This document shows, piece after piece, positions 25,205 to 34,907 of a stretch of 64,000 bases of DNA (positions are counted from its first letter, which is position 1; every line of letters begins with the position of its first letter). The translations under genes and the position numbers were made by a program. Source of the DNA: Nocardia brasiliensis ATCC 700358 (GTDB taxonomy: Bacteria; Actinomycetota; Actinomycetes; Mycobacteriales; Mycobacteriaceae); the NCBI RefSeq assembly GCF_000250675.2, contig NC_018681.1:6882001-6946000 (forward strand). Reading direction: 5' to 3'. The notes beneath the pieces were generated by a model. That model was not told where the DNA came from and searched no databases. It was given only the letters and a program-made list of their open reading frames with translations.

Positions 25205-27496
25205 CTACTCTGCCCCTGCCGCGCCCGCATCAACGGTCTCGGCATCGGCAGGCGCGGCGGCCGCTTCGGCAGCCTCCTCTTCGACCGGCACCAGCGAGAT
25301 CTTGCCGCGGTTGTCGATATCGGCGATCTCCACGCGCAGCTTGTCGCCGACGTTCACCACGTCTTCGACCTTCGCCACGCGCTTGCCGTTGCCCAGCTTG
25401 GAGATGTGCACCAGGCCGTCGCGGCCCGGCAGCAGCGAGACGAACGCGCCGAAGGCGGTGGTCTTGACGACCGTGCCGAGGAAGCGCTCGCCGACCTTCG
25501 GCAGCTGCGGGTTCGCGATGGCGTTGATCTGGTCGATCGCCGCCTGCGCCGCGGGGCCGTTGGTCGCACCGACGTAGACCGTGCCGTCGTCCTCGATCGA
25601 GATGTTGGCGCCGGTCTCCTCGGTGATCTGGTTGATCACCTTGCCCTTGGGCCCGATCACCTCGCCGATCTTGTCGACCGGGATCTTGATCGCGGTGACC
25701 CGCGGCGCGTACTGGCTCATCTCATCGGGGGTATCGATGGCCTCGGCCATGACCTCGAGGATGGTGTTGCGCGCGTCGTGCGCCTGGCTCAGCGCACCGG
25801 CCAGCACCTGCGACGGGATGCCGTCCAGCTTGGTGTCGAGCTGCAGCGCGGTGACGAACTCCTTGGTGCCCGCGACCTTGAAGTCCATGTCGCCGAAGGC
25901 GTCCTCGGCGCCGAGGATGTCGGTCAGCGCGACGTAGCGCACCTCGTCCTCGCCCTTGTCGTTGGTGATCGTGTCCGACACCAGGCCCATCGCGATGCCG
26001 GCGACCGGCGCCTTCAGCGGCACACCGGCGTTCAGCAGCGACAGGGTCGAGGCGCAGACGGAGCCCATCGAGGTGGAACCGTTGGAGCTCAACGCTTCCG
26101 AGACCTGACGGATGGCGTAGGGGAACTCTTCCTGGCTCGGCAGCACCGGCATCAGGGCCCGCTCGGCGAGCGCGCCGTGGCCGATCTCGCGGCGCTTCGG
26201 CGAACCGACGCGACCGGTCTCGCCGGTGGAGAACGGCGGGAAGTTGTAGTGGTGCATGTAGCGCTTGCTGGTCTCCGGGCCGAGCGAGTCGACCTGCTGG
26301 GCCATCTTCACCATGTCGAGGGTGGTGACGCCCATGATCTGGGTCTCGCCCCGCTCGAACAGCGCCGAACCGTGCGCGCGCGGCACCACGGCGACCTCGG
26401 CGGAGAGCGCGCGGATGTCCGCGAGCCCGCGGCCGTCGATGCGGAAGCCGTCGGTCAGGATGCGCTGACGCACCAGCTTCTTGGTGACCGAGCGGAACGC
26501 GGCGCCCAGCTCCTTCTCGCGGCCGGCGAAGTCGTCGCCGAGCCGGGACAGCACGTCGAGCTTGATCTCGTCGATCTTCGCCTCGCGCTCCTGCTTGTCC
26601 GCGATCGAGAGCGCCTCGCCCAGCTCGCGCTTGGCGGTGCCTTCGACGGCCTCGTAGACATCGGCCTCGTAGGGCGGGAACAGCGGGAATTCACCGGTCG
26701 GCTTGGCGGCCAGCTCGGCGAGGTCGGCCTGCGCCTTGCAGAGGCGGGCGATGAACGGCTTGGCGGCCTCGAGGCCCTCGGCCACCACGGCCTCGGTCGG
26801 CGCCTGCGCGCCGCCCTCGATCAGCGCGATGACCTTGTCGGTGGCCTCGGCCTCGACCATCATGATCGCGACGTCGCCGGACTCGACCACGCGACCCGCG
26901 ACGACCATGTCGAACACGGCGTCCTCGAGCTGCTCGACGGTCGGGAACGCGACCCACTGGCCGTCGATCAGCGCGACGCGCACGCCGCCGACCGGGCCGG
27001 AGAACGGCAGGCCGGCGATCTGGGTGGAGGCGGACGCGGCGTTGATCGCGACGACGTCGTACAGGTCGTTCGGGTCCAGGCTCAGCACCGTGACGACGAC
27101 CTGGATCTCGTTGCGCAGGCCGTCGACGAACGACGGGCGCAGCGGGCGGTCGATCAGGCGGCAGGTCAGGATCGCGTCGGTGGACGGGCGGCCCTCGCGA
27201 CGGAAGAACGAGCCCGGGATGCGGCCCGCGGCGTACATGCGCTCTTCGACGTCGACCGTCAGCGGGAAGAAGTCGAACTGGTCCTTCGGCGACTTGCCCG
27301 CGGTGGTGGCCGACAGCAGCATGGTCTCGTCGTCCAGGTAGGCGACGACCGCGCCGGCGGCCTGCCGGGCGAGCCGGCCGGTCTCGAAGCGGACGGTGCG
27401 GGTACCGAGCGTGCCGTTGTCGATCAGCGCGACGGATTCGAACACACCGGGCTCGACCTCTACGGCCGAGGACTTGCGTTCAGTTGTTTCGGTCAT
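25205..27496 (-). CDS. pnp: Polyribonucleotide nucleotidyltransferase (PNPase)
   Basis: A 763-aa PNPase, the phosphorolytic 3'-5' exoribonuclease of mRNA turnover, active as a ring-shaped trimer. Two RNase PH-like halves are visible (VAYLDDETMLLSATTAGKSP and SALFERGETQIMGVTTLD), joined by a helical domain. A KH domain (IPVDKIGEVIGPKGKVINQI) and an S1 domain (GERFLGTVVKTTAFGAFVSL) close the protein. It is preceded by rpsO with a stable intergenic hairpin and followed by the M16 peptidase, as in other actinomycetes. In some bacteria PNPase works with Ro60 and a Y RNA, relevant to the RNA units near 62.6 kb. Confidence 0.97.
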   Translation of the reverse strand: MTETTERKSSAVEVEPGVFESVALIDNGTLGTRTVRFETGRLARQAAGAVVAYLDDETMLLSATTAGKSPKDQFDFFPLTVDVEERMYAAGRIPGSFFRREGRPSTDAILTCRLIDRPLRPSFVDGLRNEIQVVVTVLSLDPNDLYDVVAINAASASTQIAGLPFSGPVGGVRVALIDGQWVAFPTVEQLEDAVFDMVVAGRVVESGDVAIMMVEAEATDKVIALIEGGAQAPTEAVVAEGLEAAKPFIARLCKAQADLAELAAKPTGEFPLFPPYEADVYEAVEGTAKRELGEALSIADKQEREAKIDEIKLDVLSRLGDDFAGREKELGAAFRSVTKKLVRQRILTDGFRIDGRGLADIRALSAEVAVVPRAHGSALFERGETQIMGVTTLDMVKMAQQVDSLGPETSKRYMHHYNFPPFSTGETGRVGSPKRREIGHGALAERALMPVLPSQEEFPYAIRQVSEALSSNGSTSMGSVCASTLSLLNAGVPLKAPVAGIAMGLVSDTITNDKGEDEVRYVALTDILGAEDAFGDMDFKVAGTKEFVTALQLDTKLDGIPSQVLAGALSQAHDARNTILEVMAEAIDTPDEMSQYAPRVTAIKIPVDKIGEVIGPKGKVINQITEETGANISIEDDGTVYVGATNGPAAQAAIDQINAIANPQLPKVGERFLGTVVKTTAFGAFVSLLPGRDGLVHISKLGNGKRVAKVEDVVNVGDKLRVEIADIDNRGKISLVPVEEEAAEAAAAPADAETVDAGAAGAE

Positions 27497-27871
27497 TCTC
27501 TTCTCTCAACCTCTCGTCTTTCGCCGGCTCGAGCGCTTGGGCGGCGCGATCCGGCGCTTCGTCAGCCGTACCTGGGTACGGACGCGCGGCAGCCCTCCTG
27601 GCTGCGACGCGCAGACCCGGCCGAATCCCCTTGGATCACGGCGACGCGGAGGCGGTCATCGATCGAAGCCCGCCGGCGGTCTATCCCCTGCCGGGAGGCC
27701 ACTACCGAAGACCGACGCCACGCGGGCGGGTACTCACGGCTGTCCAAATGTCGTCGTGTATCGGGCGCGCAAATCCGTTGTCGCCCCCATACACGAATAG
27801 CCAACGGGGAGATTGTACGTCTCCCCGTTGGCCGGGTTCCGGCTACCTCCGGTAACCGGTACTACGCGAAC
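27497..27871. other. rpsO-pnp intergenic region
   Basis: A 375-bp spacer on the rpsO-pnp operon side. The only clear structure is the strong hairpin at 27801-27831, just past rpsO. The rest is GC-rich with no open reading frame I can support. It probably carries the pnp leader, but no further element was recognised. Confidence 0.5.
27801..27831 (-). terminator. Hairpin between rpsO and pnp
   Basis: CCAACGGGGAGA and TCTCCCCGTTGG form a perfect 12-bp stem with a 7-nt loop, 41 bp past the rpsO stop. No T-run follows on the minus strand. It is either a partial terminator or the processing hairpin known from rpsO-pnp operons, where endonucleolytic cleavage between the genes controls pnp expression. 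Confidence 0.75.
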
Positions 27872-28141
27872 TCAGCGACGCAGGCCCAGACGCTCGATGA
27901 GCGAGCGGTAGCGCTGGATGTCGTTGGCGGCCAGGTACTTCGAGAGCCGACGACGACGACCGATCAGCGCGAGCAGGCCGTGCCGGGTGTGGTGGTCGTG
28001 CTTGTGCACCTTCAGGTGCTCGGTGAGATCGGAGATCCGCTTGGACAGCAGCGCGATCTGGGCCTCCGGCGAACCGGTGTCCTTCTCGTGCAGGCCGTAT
28101 TCCTTCAGAATCGCCGACTTCTGCTCAGTGGTCAGAGCCAT
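27872..28141 (-). CDS. rpsO: 30S ribosomal protein S15
   Basis: An 89-aa S15, which binds the central domain of 16S rRNA early in 30S assembly. It matches the family throughout: MALTTEQKSAILKEYGLHEK, then LSKRISDLTEHLKVHKHDHH and the C-terminal LIGRRRRLSKYLAANDIQRY. The start ATG at 28141 is conserved. First gene of the rpsO-pnp unit. Confidence 0.98.
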   Translation of the reverse strand: MALTTEQKSAILKEYGLHEKDTGSPEAQIALLSKRISDLTEHLKVHKHDHHTRHGLLALIGRRRRLSKYLAANDIQRYRSLIERLGLRR

Positions 28142-28305
28142 GAGGCATCCACTCCCTATTTCAGTGCCGCGCTCGAATTTCCGGTTACCCGGGTGTGGGT
28201 GCCGCCGCGGACCGCAGCAAACCCGAGGATCTACCTTACCGGACCGGGCGCGGTAGACCGAATCGCGGTCCGTTCACCCGGTCGGGACGCCATTCACCGC
28301 CCGAT

Positions 28306-29274
28306 TCACTTGCCCTCGGCGGCGAGCACCTTTCGCGCGTTCTCGACATCGCGGCCCATGGTCTCGACGAGTTCATCGATCGAATCGAATTTGCGCTGCC
28401 CGCGCACGTGGTCGACGAAATCGACCGCGACGTGCTGGCCGTAGAGGTCGGCCTCACCGTCGAGCACATACGCCTCGACCGTGCGGGCGCGCCCGGAGAA
28501 GGTGGGATTGGTGCCGACCGAGATCGCGGCCATCGCGCGTTCACCCGGGGTGACGGTGCCGATGGTCGGTCCGGGGCCGAGCACGGTGAACCAGCCCGCG
28601 TACACGCCGTCGGCCGGGATCGCGGCGTGCATCGGCGGCGCGACGTTCGCGGTCGGGAAGCCGAGCTGGCGCCCGCGCCCGTCACCGTGCACGACCACGC
28701 CCTCGACCCGGTGCGGCCGCCCGAGCGCCTCGGCCGCGGCGGCCATATCGCCCGCGTCGACGCAGGCGCGAATGTAGGTGGAGGAGAAGGTGACCGCGTG
28801 TTCGCTGAGCAGCTTGACCCCGTCGACCTCGAAGCCCCAGCGCTTGCCGAGCTCACGCATGGTGTCGACGGTGCCTGCCGCCTTCTTGCCGAAGGTGAAG
28901 TTGTCGCCGATCACCACTTCGCTCACGTGCAGCCGCTCGACCAGCAGGTCGTGCACGTAGCGCACGGGTGTGAGCTTCATGAAGGCCTGGGTGAACGGCA
29001 TCACGCAGAACACGTCGACGCCCAATTCCTCGGCCAGTTCGGCGCGGCGGGTCAGAGTGGTCAGCTGCGCCGGATGCGAGCCGGGGCGGACCACCTCCAT
29101 CGGATGCGGATCGAAGGTCATCAACACCGCGGGCACCCCGCGCGCGGCCGCCTTCTTCACCGCTCTGCTGATCAACTGCGCGTGTCCGCGGTGCACACCG
29201 TCGAACACACCGATCGTCAGTACACATCGGCCCCAGTCCGCGGGCACGTCCTCGAGACCTCGCCATCTCTGCAC
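28306..29274 (-). CDS. ribF: Bifunctional riboflavin kinase/FAD synthetase
   Basis: RibF makes FMN from riboflavin and ATP, then adenylylates FMN to FAD. The 322-aa product has the N-terminal nucleotidyltransferase domain with TIGVFDGVHRGHAQLI and LMTFDPHPMEVVRPG. The C-terminal kinase domain shows GDGRGRQLGFPTANV and SVGTNPTFSGRARTVEAYVL. Length and order are normal. It lies upstream of rpsO on the same strand and is divergent from the DtxR-type regulator, as in mycobacteria. Confidence 0.96.
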   Translation of the reverse strand: MQRWRGLEDVPADWGRCVLTIGVFDGVHRGHAQLISRAVKKAAARGVPAVLMTFDPHPMEVVRPGSHPAQLTTLTRRAELAEELGVDVFCVMPFTQAFMKLTPVRYVHDLLVERLHVSEVVIGDNFTFGKKAAGTVDTMRELGKRWGFEVDGVKLLSEHAVTFSSTYIRACVDAGDMAAAAEALGRPHRVEGVVVHGDGRGRQLGFPTANVAPPMHAAIPADGVYAGWFTVLGPGPTIGTVTPGERAMAAISVGTNPTFSGRARTVEAYVLDGEADLYGQHVAVDFVDHVRGQRKFDSIDELVETMGRDVENARKVLAAEGK

Positions 29275-29470
29275 ACGCGCAGCTTATATCGCGCATGGAA
29301 ACACGGTCCGACCGAAGTCGCTCGCCGCGACGGCGGTGCCAGGGCCGACGCCGGTGCGAGGGTGGCTGATGTCACGCGCAGCTTCCGGAGTTGTGTACGG
29401 GTGATGAAACCCTGGTTCCACTGTGCGGCGAGCTGTGTCAATCGGGTCTCCTGTGCTTAAGCTCGAGTAT

Positions 29471-30223
29471 GTGCCCGGTAAACGAGACATCGCCACAAGA
29501 CGCGAGCTGACCGACGCCCCCGTGCCGGGCGAGGCCCGCGGCACCACCGCGACCATCGCGCCGGTGCTCTCCTCGGTGGCGCAGGACTATTTGAAAGTGA
29601 TCTGGACCGCGCAGGAATGGTCGCAGGAGAAGGTGTCGACCAAACTGCTCGCGGAGCGGATCGGGGTCTCCGCGTCCACGGTGTCCGAGGCGGTGCGCAA
29701 ACTCGCCGACCAAGGCTTGGTCGAGCACGCCCGCTACGGGTCGATCACGCTCACCGAGGGCGGCCGCCGCGCCGCCATCGCGATGGTGCGCAGGCACCGG
29801 CTGATCGAGACCTTCCTGGTCAACGAGCTGGGCTACGGCTGGGACGAGGTGCACGACGAGGCCGAGGTGCTCGAGCACGCGGTCTCCGAACTGCTGGTGG
29901 CCCGCATCGACGCGAAACTCGGCTATCCCGACCGGGATCCGCACGGCGACCCCATCCCGTCCGTGGACGGCGCGGTCCCCACGCCGCCGGCCCGTCAGCT
30001 CAGCGACTTCCACGCGGGCGAGGCGGGCCGGGTCGCGCGCATCTCCGATTCGGATCCGGAGATGCTGCGCTATTTCGACTCCGTGGGCATCGCCTTGGAC
30101 ACCGCGATCACCGTCATCGAACGCCGGGACTTCGCGGGCACCATCGCGATTCGCATCGGCAGCGGGGAAACGCCCACCGACCTCGGCCGTCCCGCGGCCG
30201 AGGCCATCTGGCTGACCACCTGA
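29471..30223 (+). CDS. DtxR/SirR-type metal-dependent regulator
   Basis: An iron- or manganese-responsive repressor of the DtxR/MntR family, about 250 aa. The N-terminal helix-turn-helix is QDYLKVIWTAQEWSQEKVST then GVSASTVSEAVRKLADQGLV. Metal-site residues are in the dimerisation segment (MVRRHRLIETFLVNELGYGW and HDEAEVLEHAVSE), and an SH3-like FeoA domain closes the protein (DFHAGEAGRVARISDSDPEM). It matches M. tuberculosis SirR, also next to ribF. The start is uncertain: GTG at 29471, 29423 or 29522. Confidence 0.87.
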   Translation: MPGKRDIATRRELTDAPVPGEARGTTATIAPVLSSVAQDYLKVIWTAQEWSQEKVSTKLLAERIGVSASTVSEAVRKLADQGLVEHARYGSITLTEGGRRAAIAMVRRHRLIETFLVNELGYGWDEVHDEAEVLEHAVSELLVARIDAKLGYPDRDPHGDPIPSVDGAVPTPPARQLSDFHAGEAGRVARISDSDPEMLRYFDSVGIALDTAITVIERRDFAGTIAIRIGSGETPTDLGRPAAEAIWLTT

Positions 30224-30269
30224 GCAAGGGAAAACTGTTGCGGGCCAACTGAACCCGCACCGTCCGGGC

Positions 30270-31346
30270 TCAGCGGGGTGGGTCGGCGACCAGTTCGGCA
30301 GCACGGTCCGCGATGGCGGCGGCGAGTTCCGTCGTGGTCGCGTCGCCGCCCAGATCCGGCGTGCGCACTTCGCCTTTGCCGAGTACGTCGCACACCGCCC
30401 GGTCCACCGCGGCCGCCGCGGCGGTTTCGCCGAGGTGGTCGAGCAGCATGGCGCCCGCGAGGATCTGGGCGATCGGATCGGCGATGCCCTGGCCCGCGAT
30501 ATCGGGCGCGCTGCCGTGCACCGCCTCGAACATCGACGGCGCGGTGCGCTCGGGGTTGATATTGCCCGAGGGGGCGAGCCCGAGGCCGCCGGTCACGGCC
30601 GCGGCGAGGTCGGACAGGATGTCGCCGAACAGGTTCGAACCCACGATCACGTCCAACCGGTCCGGGTGCAGCACGATCTCCGCCGCGAGCGCGTCCACGT
30701 GCATCTGCCTGGTCTGCACATCGGGGTAGTCGGCGGCGATCCGTTCGAACACGCTGTCCCAGTACGGCATCGAGTGGATCAGGCCGTTCGATTTGGTGGC
30801 CGAGCACAACCGGCCGCCGCGTTCCCGGGCCCGCTCGAACGCGTACCGGATGATCCGTTCACACCCGACCCGGGTGAACACCGACTCCTGGAGCACGAAT
30901 TCGTCCGCGCGGCCCGGATTGTGCGTGCCGCCGATCTCGGAGTACTCGCCCTCGGAGTTCTCCCGCACGATGAGGATGTCCAGCTCCTCGGCGCTGCGTC
31001 CGCGCAGGGCCGACTCGGTGCCGGGCAGCAACCGGACCGGCCGCAGATTGACGTACTGACCGAACGCACGGCGCAACGGAATCAGCAGGCCCCACAGCGA
31101 AACATGGTCGGGCACACCGGGAAAGCCGACGGCGCCGAGCAGGATCGCGTCGAAGCCGGCGAGCAGTTCGGGACCGTCGGGCGGCATCATCCGGCCGGTG
31201 GTCAGATAATTCGCGCAGGACCAGTCGAATTCGGTCCACTCGAGACCGGGCAGCACGGTGTCGAGCACCGAGACGGCAGCGGCGGTGACGTCCACCCCGA
31301 TGCCGTCGCCGGGGATGGTCGCGATGCGGTACCTGGGCGCTGTCAC
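30270..31346 (-). CDS. Tartrate/isopropylmalate-type dehydrogenase
   Basis: A 358-aa beta-decarboxylating dehydrogenase of the isocitrate/isopropylmalate family. Family signatures are IATIPGDGIGVDVTAAAVSV, the substrate/metal region IVRENSEGEYSEIGG, the catalytic Lys in CSATKSNGLIHS, and the metal-binding block starting DVIVGSNLFGDILSDLAAAV. It lacks the LeuB-specific serine loop, and the context suggests a tartrate or other (2R)-malate-type substrate. The GTG start overlaps the stop of the semialdehyde dehydrogenase gene (GTGA), so the two are coupled. Confidence 0.87.
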   Translation of the reverse strand: MTAPRYRIATIPGDGIGVDVTAAAVSVLDTVLPGLEWTEFDWSCANYLTTGRMMPPDGPELLAGFDAILLGAVGFPGVPDHVSLWGLLIPLRRAFGQYVNLRPVRLLPGTESALRGRSAEELDILIVRENSEGEYSEIGGTHNPGRADEFVLQESVFTRVGCERIIRYAFERARERGGRLCSATKSNGLIHSMPYWDSVFERIAADYPDVQTRQMHVDALAAEIVLHPDRLDVIVGSNLFGDILSDLAAAVTGGLGLAPSGNINPERTAPSMFEAVHGSAPDIAGQGIADPIAQILAGAMLLDHLGETAAAAAVDRAVCDVLGKGEVRTPDLGGDATTTELAAAIADRAAELVADPPR

Positions 31347-32812
31347 AGTCGCACTCCGATGTATTTGGTCTCGAGGAATTCGTCGATGCCGATCATCCCG
31401 CCTTCGCGGCCGAGCCCGGATTCCTTGACCCCGCCGAACGGTGCGGCCGGGTTGGACACCACGCCCTGGTTGAGCCCGACCATGCCGGTTTCCAAGGCCT
31501 CGCACACCCGCAGGCCGCGGCGCAGGTGCTCGGTGAAGACGTAGCCGACCAGACCGTAGGGCGTGTTGTTGGCGCGGGCGACCACCTCGTCCTCGGTGTC
31601 GAAGGTCGTGATCGAGGCGACCGGACCGAAGATCTCGGTGTGGCACATCGCCGCATCGTCGGGCACGCCGATCAGCACCGTCGCCGGATAGAAGTTGCCG
31701 GGCCCGTCGAGCACGGTGCCGCCGGTGAGCACCCGCGCGCCGCGGCGGCGCGCGTCGGCGACGAGTTCGGTGACCTTCGTGACCGCGTCGGCGTCGATCA
31801 GCGGCCCGACGACGACTCCGGGCTCGGTGCCACGCCCCATCGGCAAGGCCGCCATCCGCTCGGCGAGCCGGGCGGCGAACTCGTCGACGACGCCGCGCTG
31901 CACGAAGATTCGGTTCGCCGCGGTGCAGGCCTGCCCGATATTGCGCATCTTGGCGGCGAGCGCGCCCTCGACGGCCTCGTCCAGGTCCGCATCGTCGAAC
32001 ACGATGAACGCCGCGTTGCCGCCGAGCTCCATCGAGGTGCGCATGACCGTGCGCGCACACTGTTCGAGCAGGCGTTTGCCGACGGCGGTGGACCCGGTGA
32101 AGGACAGTTTGCGCGAGCGCTCATCCAAGATCAGCGGCGTCATCAGCGCGCCGGGGTCGGCGGTGGTCAGCACGTTGACGACGCCGCGCGGCAGCCCGGC
32201 GCGATGAAGCAGGTCGGCGAGCGCGAGCATCGACAACGGCGTCTGCTCAGCGGGTTTCACCACACAGGTGCAGCCGGCGGCGAGGGCGGGCGCGATCTTG
32301 CGCGCGCCCATGGCCATCGGGAAGTTCCAGGGTGTGATCAGCAGGCTCGGTCCCACCGGCTGCTTGGTCACCAGGAAGCGGGAACCGCCCGCGGGCGCGG
32401 GCAGATAGCCACCGTCCGAACGGACGGCTTCCTCGGCGAACCAGCGGAAGAACTCTGCGGCATAAGCGATTTCGCCGCGGGCCTCGGCGAGCGGCTTGCC
32501 CATCTCCAGCGTCATGATCAGCGCGAGCCGGTCGGTGTCGTCGAGCAGCGCGTGGTGCGCGCGCATGAGCAGATCGGCGCGGGCTCGCGGCGGTGTCGCC
32601 GCCCAGTCCGCCTGGGCCTGGTGCGCCGCGGTCAACGCGTCGAGCCCGTCCTGCGGGCTCGCGTCGGCGACCGCGCACAACACGGCGCCGGTGGCCGGAT
32701 CCAGTACGGGCAGTTCGGCATTCGTCGCGCACCACTGCCCGTCGATATACAAACCCGTTGGCACGGTGTCGATTACGGCCCGCTCCGCGGCGGACAAGGT
32801 CTCGGTGAGCAT
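31343..32812 (-). CDS. Succinate-semialdehyde-type aldehyde dehydrogenase
   Basis: A 489-aa NAD(P)+-dependent aldehyde dehydrogenase. The catalytic Glu is in TSMELGGNAAFIVFDDADLD and the catalytic Cys in NIGQACTAANRIFV. The cofactor site is LLITPWNFPMAMGARKIAPA, and the C-terminal CEALETGMVGLNQGVVSNPA is close to GabD-type succinate-semialdehyde dehydrogenases. It is the first gene of a two-gene unit with the tartrate-type dehydrogenase and is divergent from the aminotransferase. The pairing of a transaminase with this enzyme suggests oxidation of an omega-amino-acid-derived semialdehyde. Confidence 0.88.
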   Translation of the reverse strand: MLTETLSAAERAVIDTVPTGLYIDGQWCATNAELPVLDPATGAVLCAVADASPQDGLDALTAAHQAQADWAATPPRARADLLMRAHHALLDDTDRLALIMTLEMGKPLAEARGEIAYAAEFFRWFAEEAVRSDGGYLPAPAGGSRFLVTKQPVGPSLLITPWNFPMAMGARKIAPALAAGCTCVVKPAEQTPLSMLALADLLHRAGLPRGVVNVLTTADPGALMTPLILDERSRKLSFTGSTAVGKRLLEQCARTVMRTSMELGGNAAFIVFDDADLDEAVEGALAAKMRNIGQACTAANRIFVQRGVVDEFAARLAERMAALPMGRGTEPGVVVGPLIDADAVTKVTELVADARRRGARVLTGGTVLDGPGNFYPATVLIGVPDDAAMCHTEIFGPVASITTFDTEDEVVARANNTPYGLVGYVFTEHLRRGLRVCEALETGMVGLNQGVVSNPAAPFGGVKESGLGREGGMIGIDEFLETKYIGVRL

Positions 32813-32886
32813 CGGCGCCGGACTCCTTTCGCTGCCAGGAGGCAGCCGCAGGCTATTGCTGCGACCTCCCCCGCCATGTTATGCAT

Positions 32887-32902
32887 ATTGTCAACAATCC
32901 GA
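32887..32902. promoter_or_regulatory. GntR-type operator, copy 1
   Basis: ATTGTCAACAATCCGA lies in the 145-bp divergent promoter of the aldehyde dehydrogenase and aminotransferase genes. The core ATTGT-CA-ACAAT is a near-perfect palindrome of the type bound by FCD-type GntR proteins. The same 16 bp occurs at 37315-37330. A further ACAATAGACAAT follows it here, perhaps a second weaker site. Confidence 0.75.
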
Positions 32903-32957
32903 CAATAGACAATCTCCGGATGCTGCGCTCGCACCACTGCCCGGGAGGCGGATCACC

Positions 32958-34199
32958 ATGACCGAACTTTCGCCCGTTCTGCGCCAGGCCACCCCGGTGA
33001 CCGTCGATCACGGCGCCGGCTGCTACCTGTACGGCACCGACGGACGCCGCTACCTCGACTTCACCGCCGGCATCGGCGTCACCAGCACGGGCCACTGCCA
33101 CCCGCACGTGGTCGCGGCGGCCCAGGCCCAGGTGGGCAGCCTGATCCACGGCCAATACACCACCGTCATGCACCGGCCGATGCTGCAGCTCATCGAGCGC
33201 CTCGGCACGGTCCTGCCCGCGGAACTGGACGCGCTGTTCTTCGCCAACTCCGGCAGCGAGGCGATCGAAGCCGCGCTGCGGCTCGCGCGCCAGGCGACCG
33301 GACGGCCGAATGTCGTGGTCTTCCACGGCGGTTTCCACGGTCGCACGGTCGCGGCGGCCACCATGACCACGTCCGGCACCCGGTTCTCCGCCGGATTCAG
33401 CCCGCTCATGTCCGGCGTGCACGTGGCGCCCTTCCCGACCGCCTTCCGCTACGGCTGGACCGAACAGGAGGCGACCGAGTTCGCGCTGCGCGAGCTCGAC
33501 TATCTGTTCGCCACGCTCACCTCGCCCGCGGAGACCGCCGCGTTCGTGGTCGAGCCGATGCTCGGCGAAGGCGGCTACATCCCCGGCAACACCGCCTTCT
33601 TCCGCGGCCTGCGCGAACGCGCCGACCGGCACGGCATCCTGCTCGTGCTCGACGAGATCCAGACCGGGTTCGGCCGCACCGGAAAGTTCTTCGGGCACCA
33701 GCATTTCGACGTGCGACCCGACATCATCACCATCGCGAAGGGGCTCGCCAGCGGCTTCCCGCTCTCGGGTATCGCGGCCGCGCGCGAGCTGATGGCCAAG
33801 GCCTGGCCCGGCTCGCAGGGCGGCACCTACGGCGGCAACGCCGTGGCCTGCGCCGCGGCGGTGGCGACCCTGGAGGTCATCGAATCCGAGCAGCTGGTGG
33901 ACAACGCCGCCGCCCGTGGCACGCAACTGCTCGACGGGCTGCGCGCGAGCGCCACCAAGGCGATCGGTGACGTGCGCGGCCTCGGCCTGCTCGCCGGAGC
34001 CGAATTCACCACCGCGACCGGCGAACCCGATACCGAGACGGCGAGCGCGGCGCAGCGGCTCGCGGTCGAGAAGGGACTGCTGCTGCTCACCTGCGGCGCG
34101 CACATGAACGTGGTGCGCATGATCCCCCCGCTGATCGTCACCGCGAGCCAGATCGATGACGCGCTCGCGATCTGGACCGAGGTGCTGGCCGAACTCTGA
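32958..34199 (+). CDS. Class III (PLP) aminotransferase
   Basis: A 413-aa class III transaminase related to 4-aminobutyrate and acetylornithine aminotransferases. FFANSGSEAIEAALRLARQA binds the cofactor phosphate, and VLDEIQTGFGRTGKFFGHQH carries the Asp that pairs with the pyridine nitrogen. The Schiff-base Lys is in ITIAKGLASGFPLSG. The ATG at 32958 follows GGGAGGCG. It is divergent from the semialdehyde dehydrogenase, and together they would remove an amino group and oxidise the resulting aldehyde. Amino donor unknown. Confidence 0.9.
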   Translation: MTELSPVLRQATPVTVDHGAGCYLYGTDGRRYLDFTAGIGVTSTGHCHPHVVAAAQAQVGSLIHGQYTTVMHRPMLQLIERLGTVLPAELDALFFANSGSEAIEAALRLARQATGRPNVVVFHGGFHGRTVAAATMTTSGTRFSAGFSPLMSGVHVAPFPTAFRYGWTEQEATEFALRELDYLFATLTSPAETAAFVVEPMLGEGGYIPGNTAFFRGLRERADRHGILLVLDEIQTGFGRTGKFFGHQHFDVRPDIITIAKGLASGFPLSGIAAARELMAKAWPGSQGGTYGGNAVACAAAVATLEVIESEQLVDNAAARGTQLLDGLRASATKAIGDVRGLGLLAGAEFTTATGEPDTETASAAQRLAVEKGLLLLTCGAHMNVVRMIPPLIVTASQIDDALAIWTEVLAEL

Positions 34200-34313
34200 C
34201 CCGGCCGCCACAGGGCGTGCGCCCGGCCTACCGCGGCGATAACCTCGGATCAGCCGAACAGACGCCCTGTGAGTCCGCACATCGATCCGCGCGACAACAG
34301 AAAGCAGACAGCA

Positions 34314-34808
34314 ATGGCTCGCTTCATCACCATCACCCTGACCAAGGCCGCCGTCACCTGCCGCGCCCGGCTGCTCGACGCCGAGGCGCCGCACACCTGC
34401 GCCGCCGTATGGGACGCCCTCCCGCAGGAGGGGGACGCCTTCCACGCCAAGTACGCCCGCAACGAGGTCTACACCCTGGTCCCCCGGATCAGCGCGGCCC
34501 CGCATCGGGAGAACCCGACGGTCACGCCGATCCCCGGCGATGTCTGCCTGTTCGATTTCGAAGCCTGGGAGATCGGCAACCCGGCCTACGGCTACGAGCC
34601 GGGCTCCACCGCACACCACGACCAGGGCGCGACCGATCTGGCGATCTTCTACGGCCGCAACAACTTGCTCATCAACGGCGACATGGGCTGGGTGCCCGGC
34701 AACGTCTTCGCCACGATCGAAGAGGGCCTGGCCGATATCGCCGCCGCCTGCAACGACCTGTGGCTGCACGGCGTCTCCGGCGAGACGCTGGCCTTCGCCC
34801 GCGCCTGA
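34314..34808 (+). CDS. DUF3830 family protein (cyclophilin-like fold)
   Basis: A 164-aa protein of the DUF3830 type. The opening strand ARFITITLTKAAVTCRARLL and the following APHTCAAVWDALPQEGDAFH recall the cyclophilin-like barrel of this family. LAIFYGRNNLLINGDMGWVP is the conserved central segment. The ATG at 34314 gives MARFIT. It follows the aminotransferase gene by 114 bp on the same strand. DUF3830 members recur beside amidases and racemase-like proteins; their activity is unknown to me. Confidence 0.8.
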   Translation: MARFITITLTKAAVTCRARLLDAEAPHTCAAVWDALPQEGDAFHAKYARNEVYTLVPRISAAPHRENPTVTPIPGDVCLFDFEAWEIGNPAYGYEPGSTAHHDQGATDLAIFYGRNNLLINGDMGWVPGNVFATIEEGLADIAAACNDLWLHGVSGETLAFARA

Positions 34809-34907
34809 CCGCGGGCGAATTCGCTTCCCGCGCACGAACTCACCGACGAATTCGTGCGCGGCAGCATGAGAGTTGCGCGCCGACCGCCCCGGCGGTCGGC
34901 GCGCATT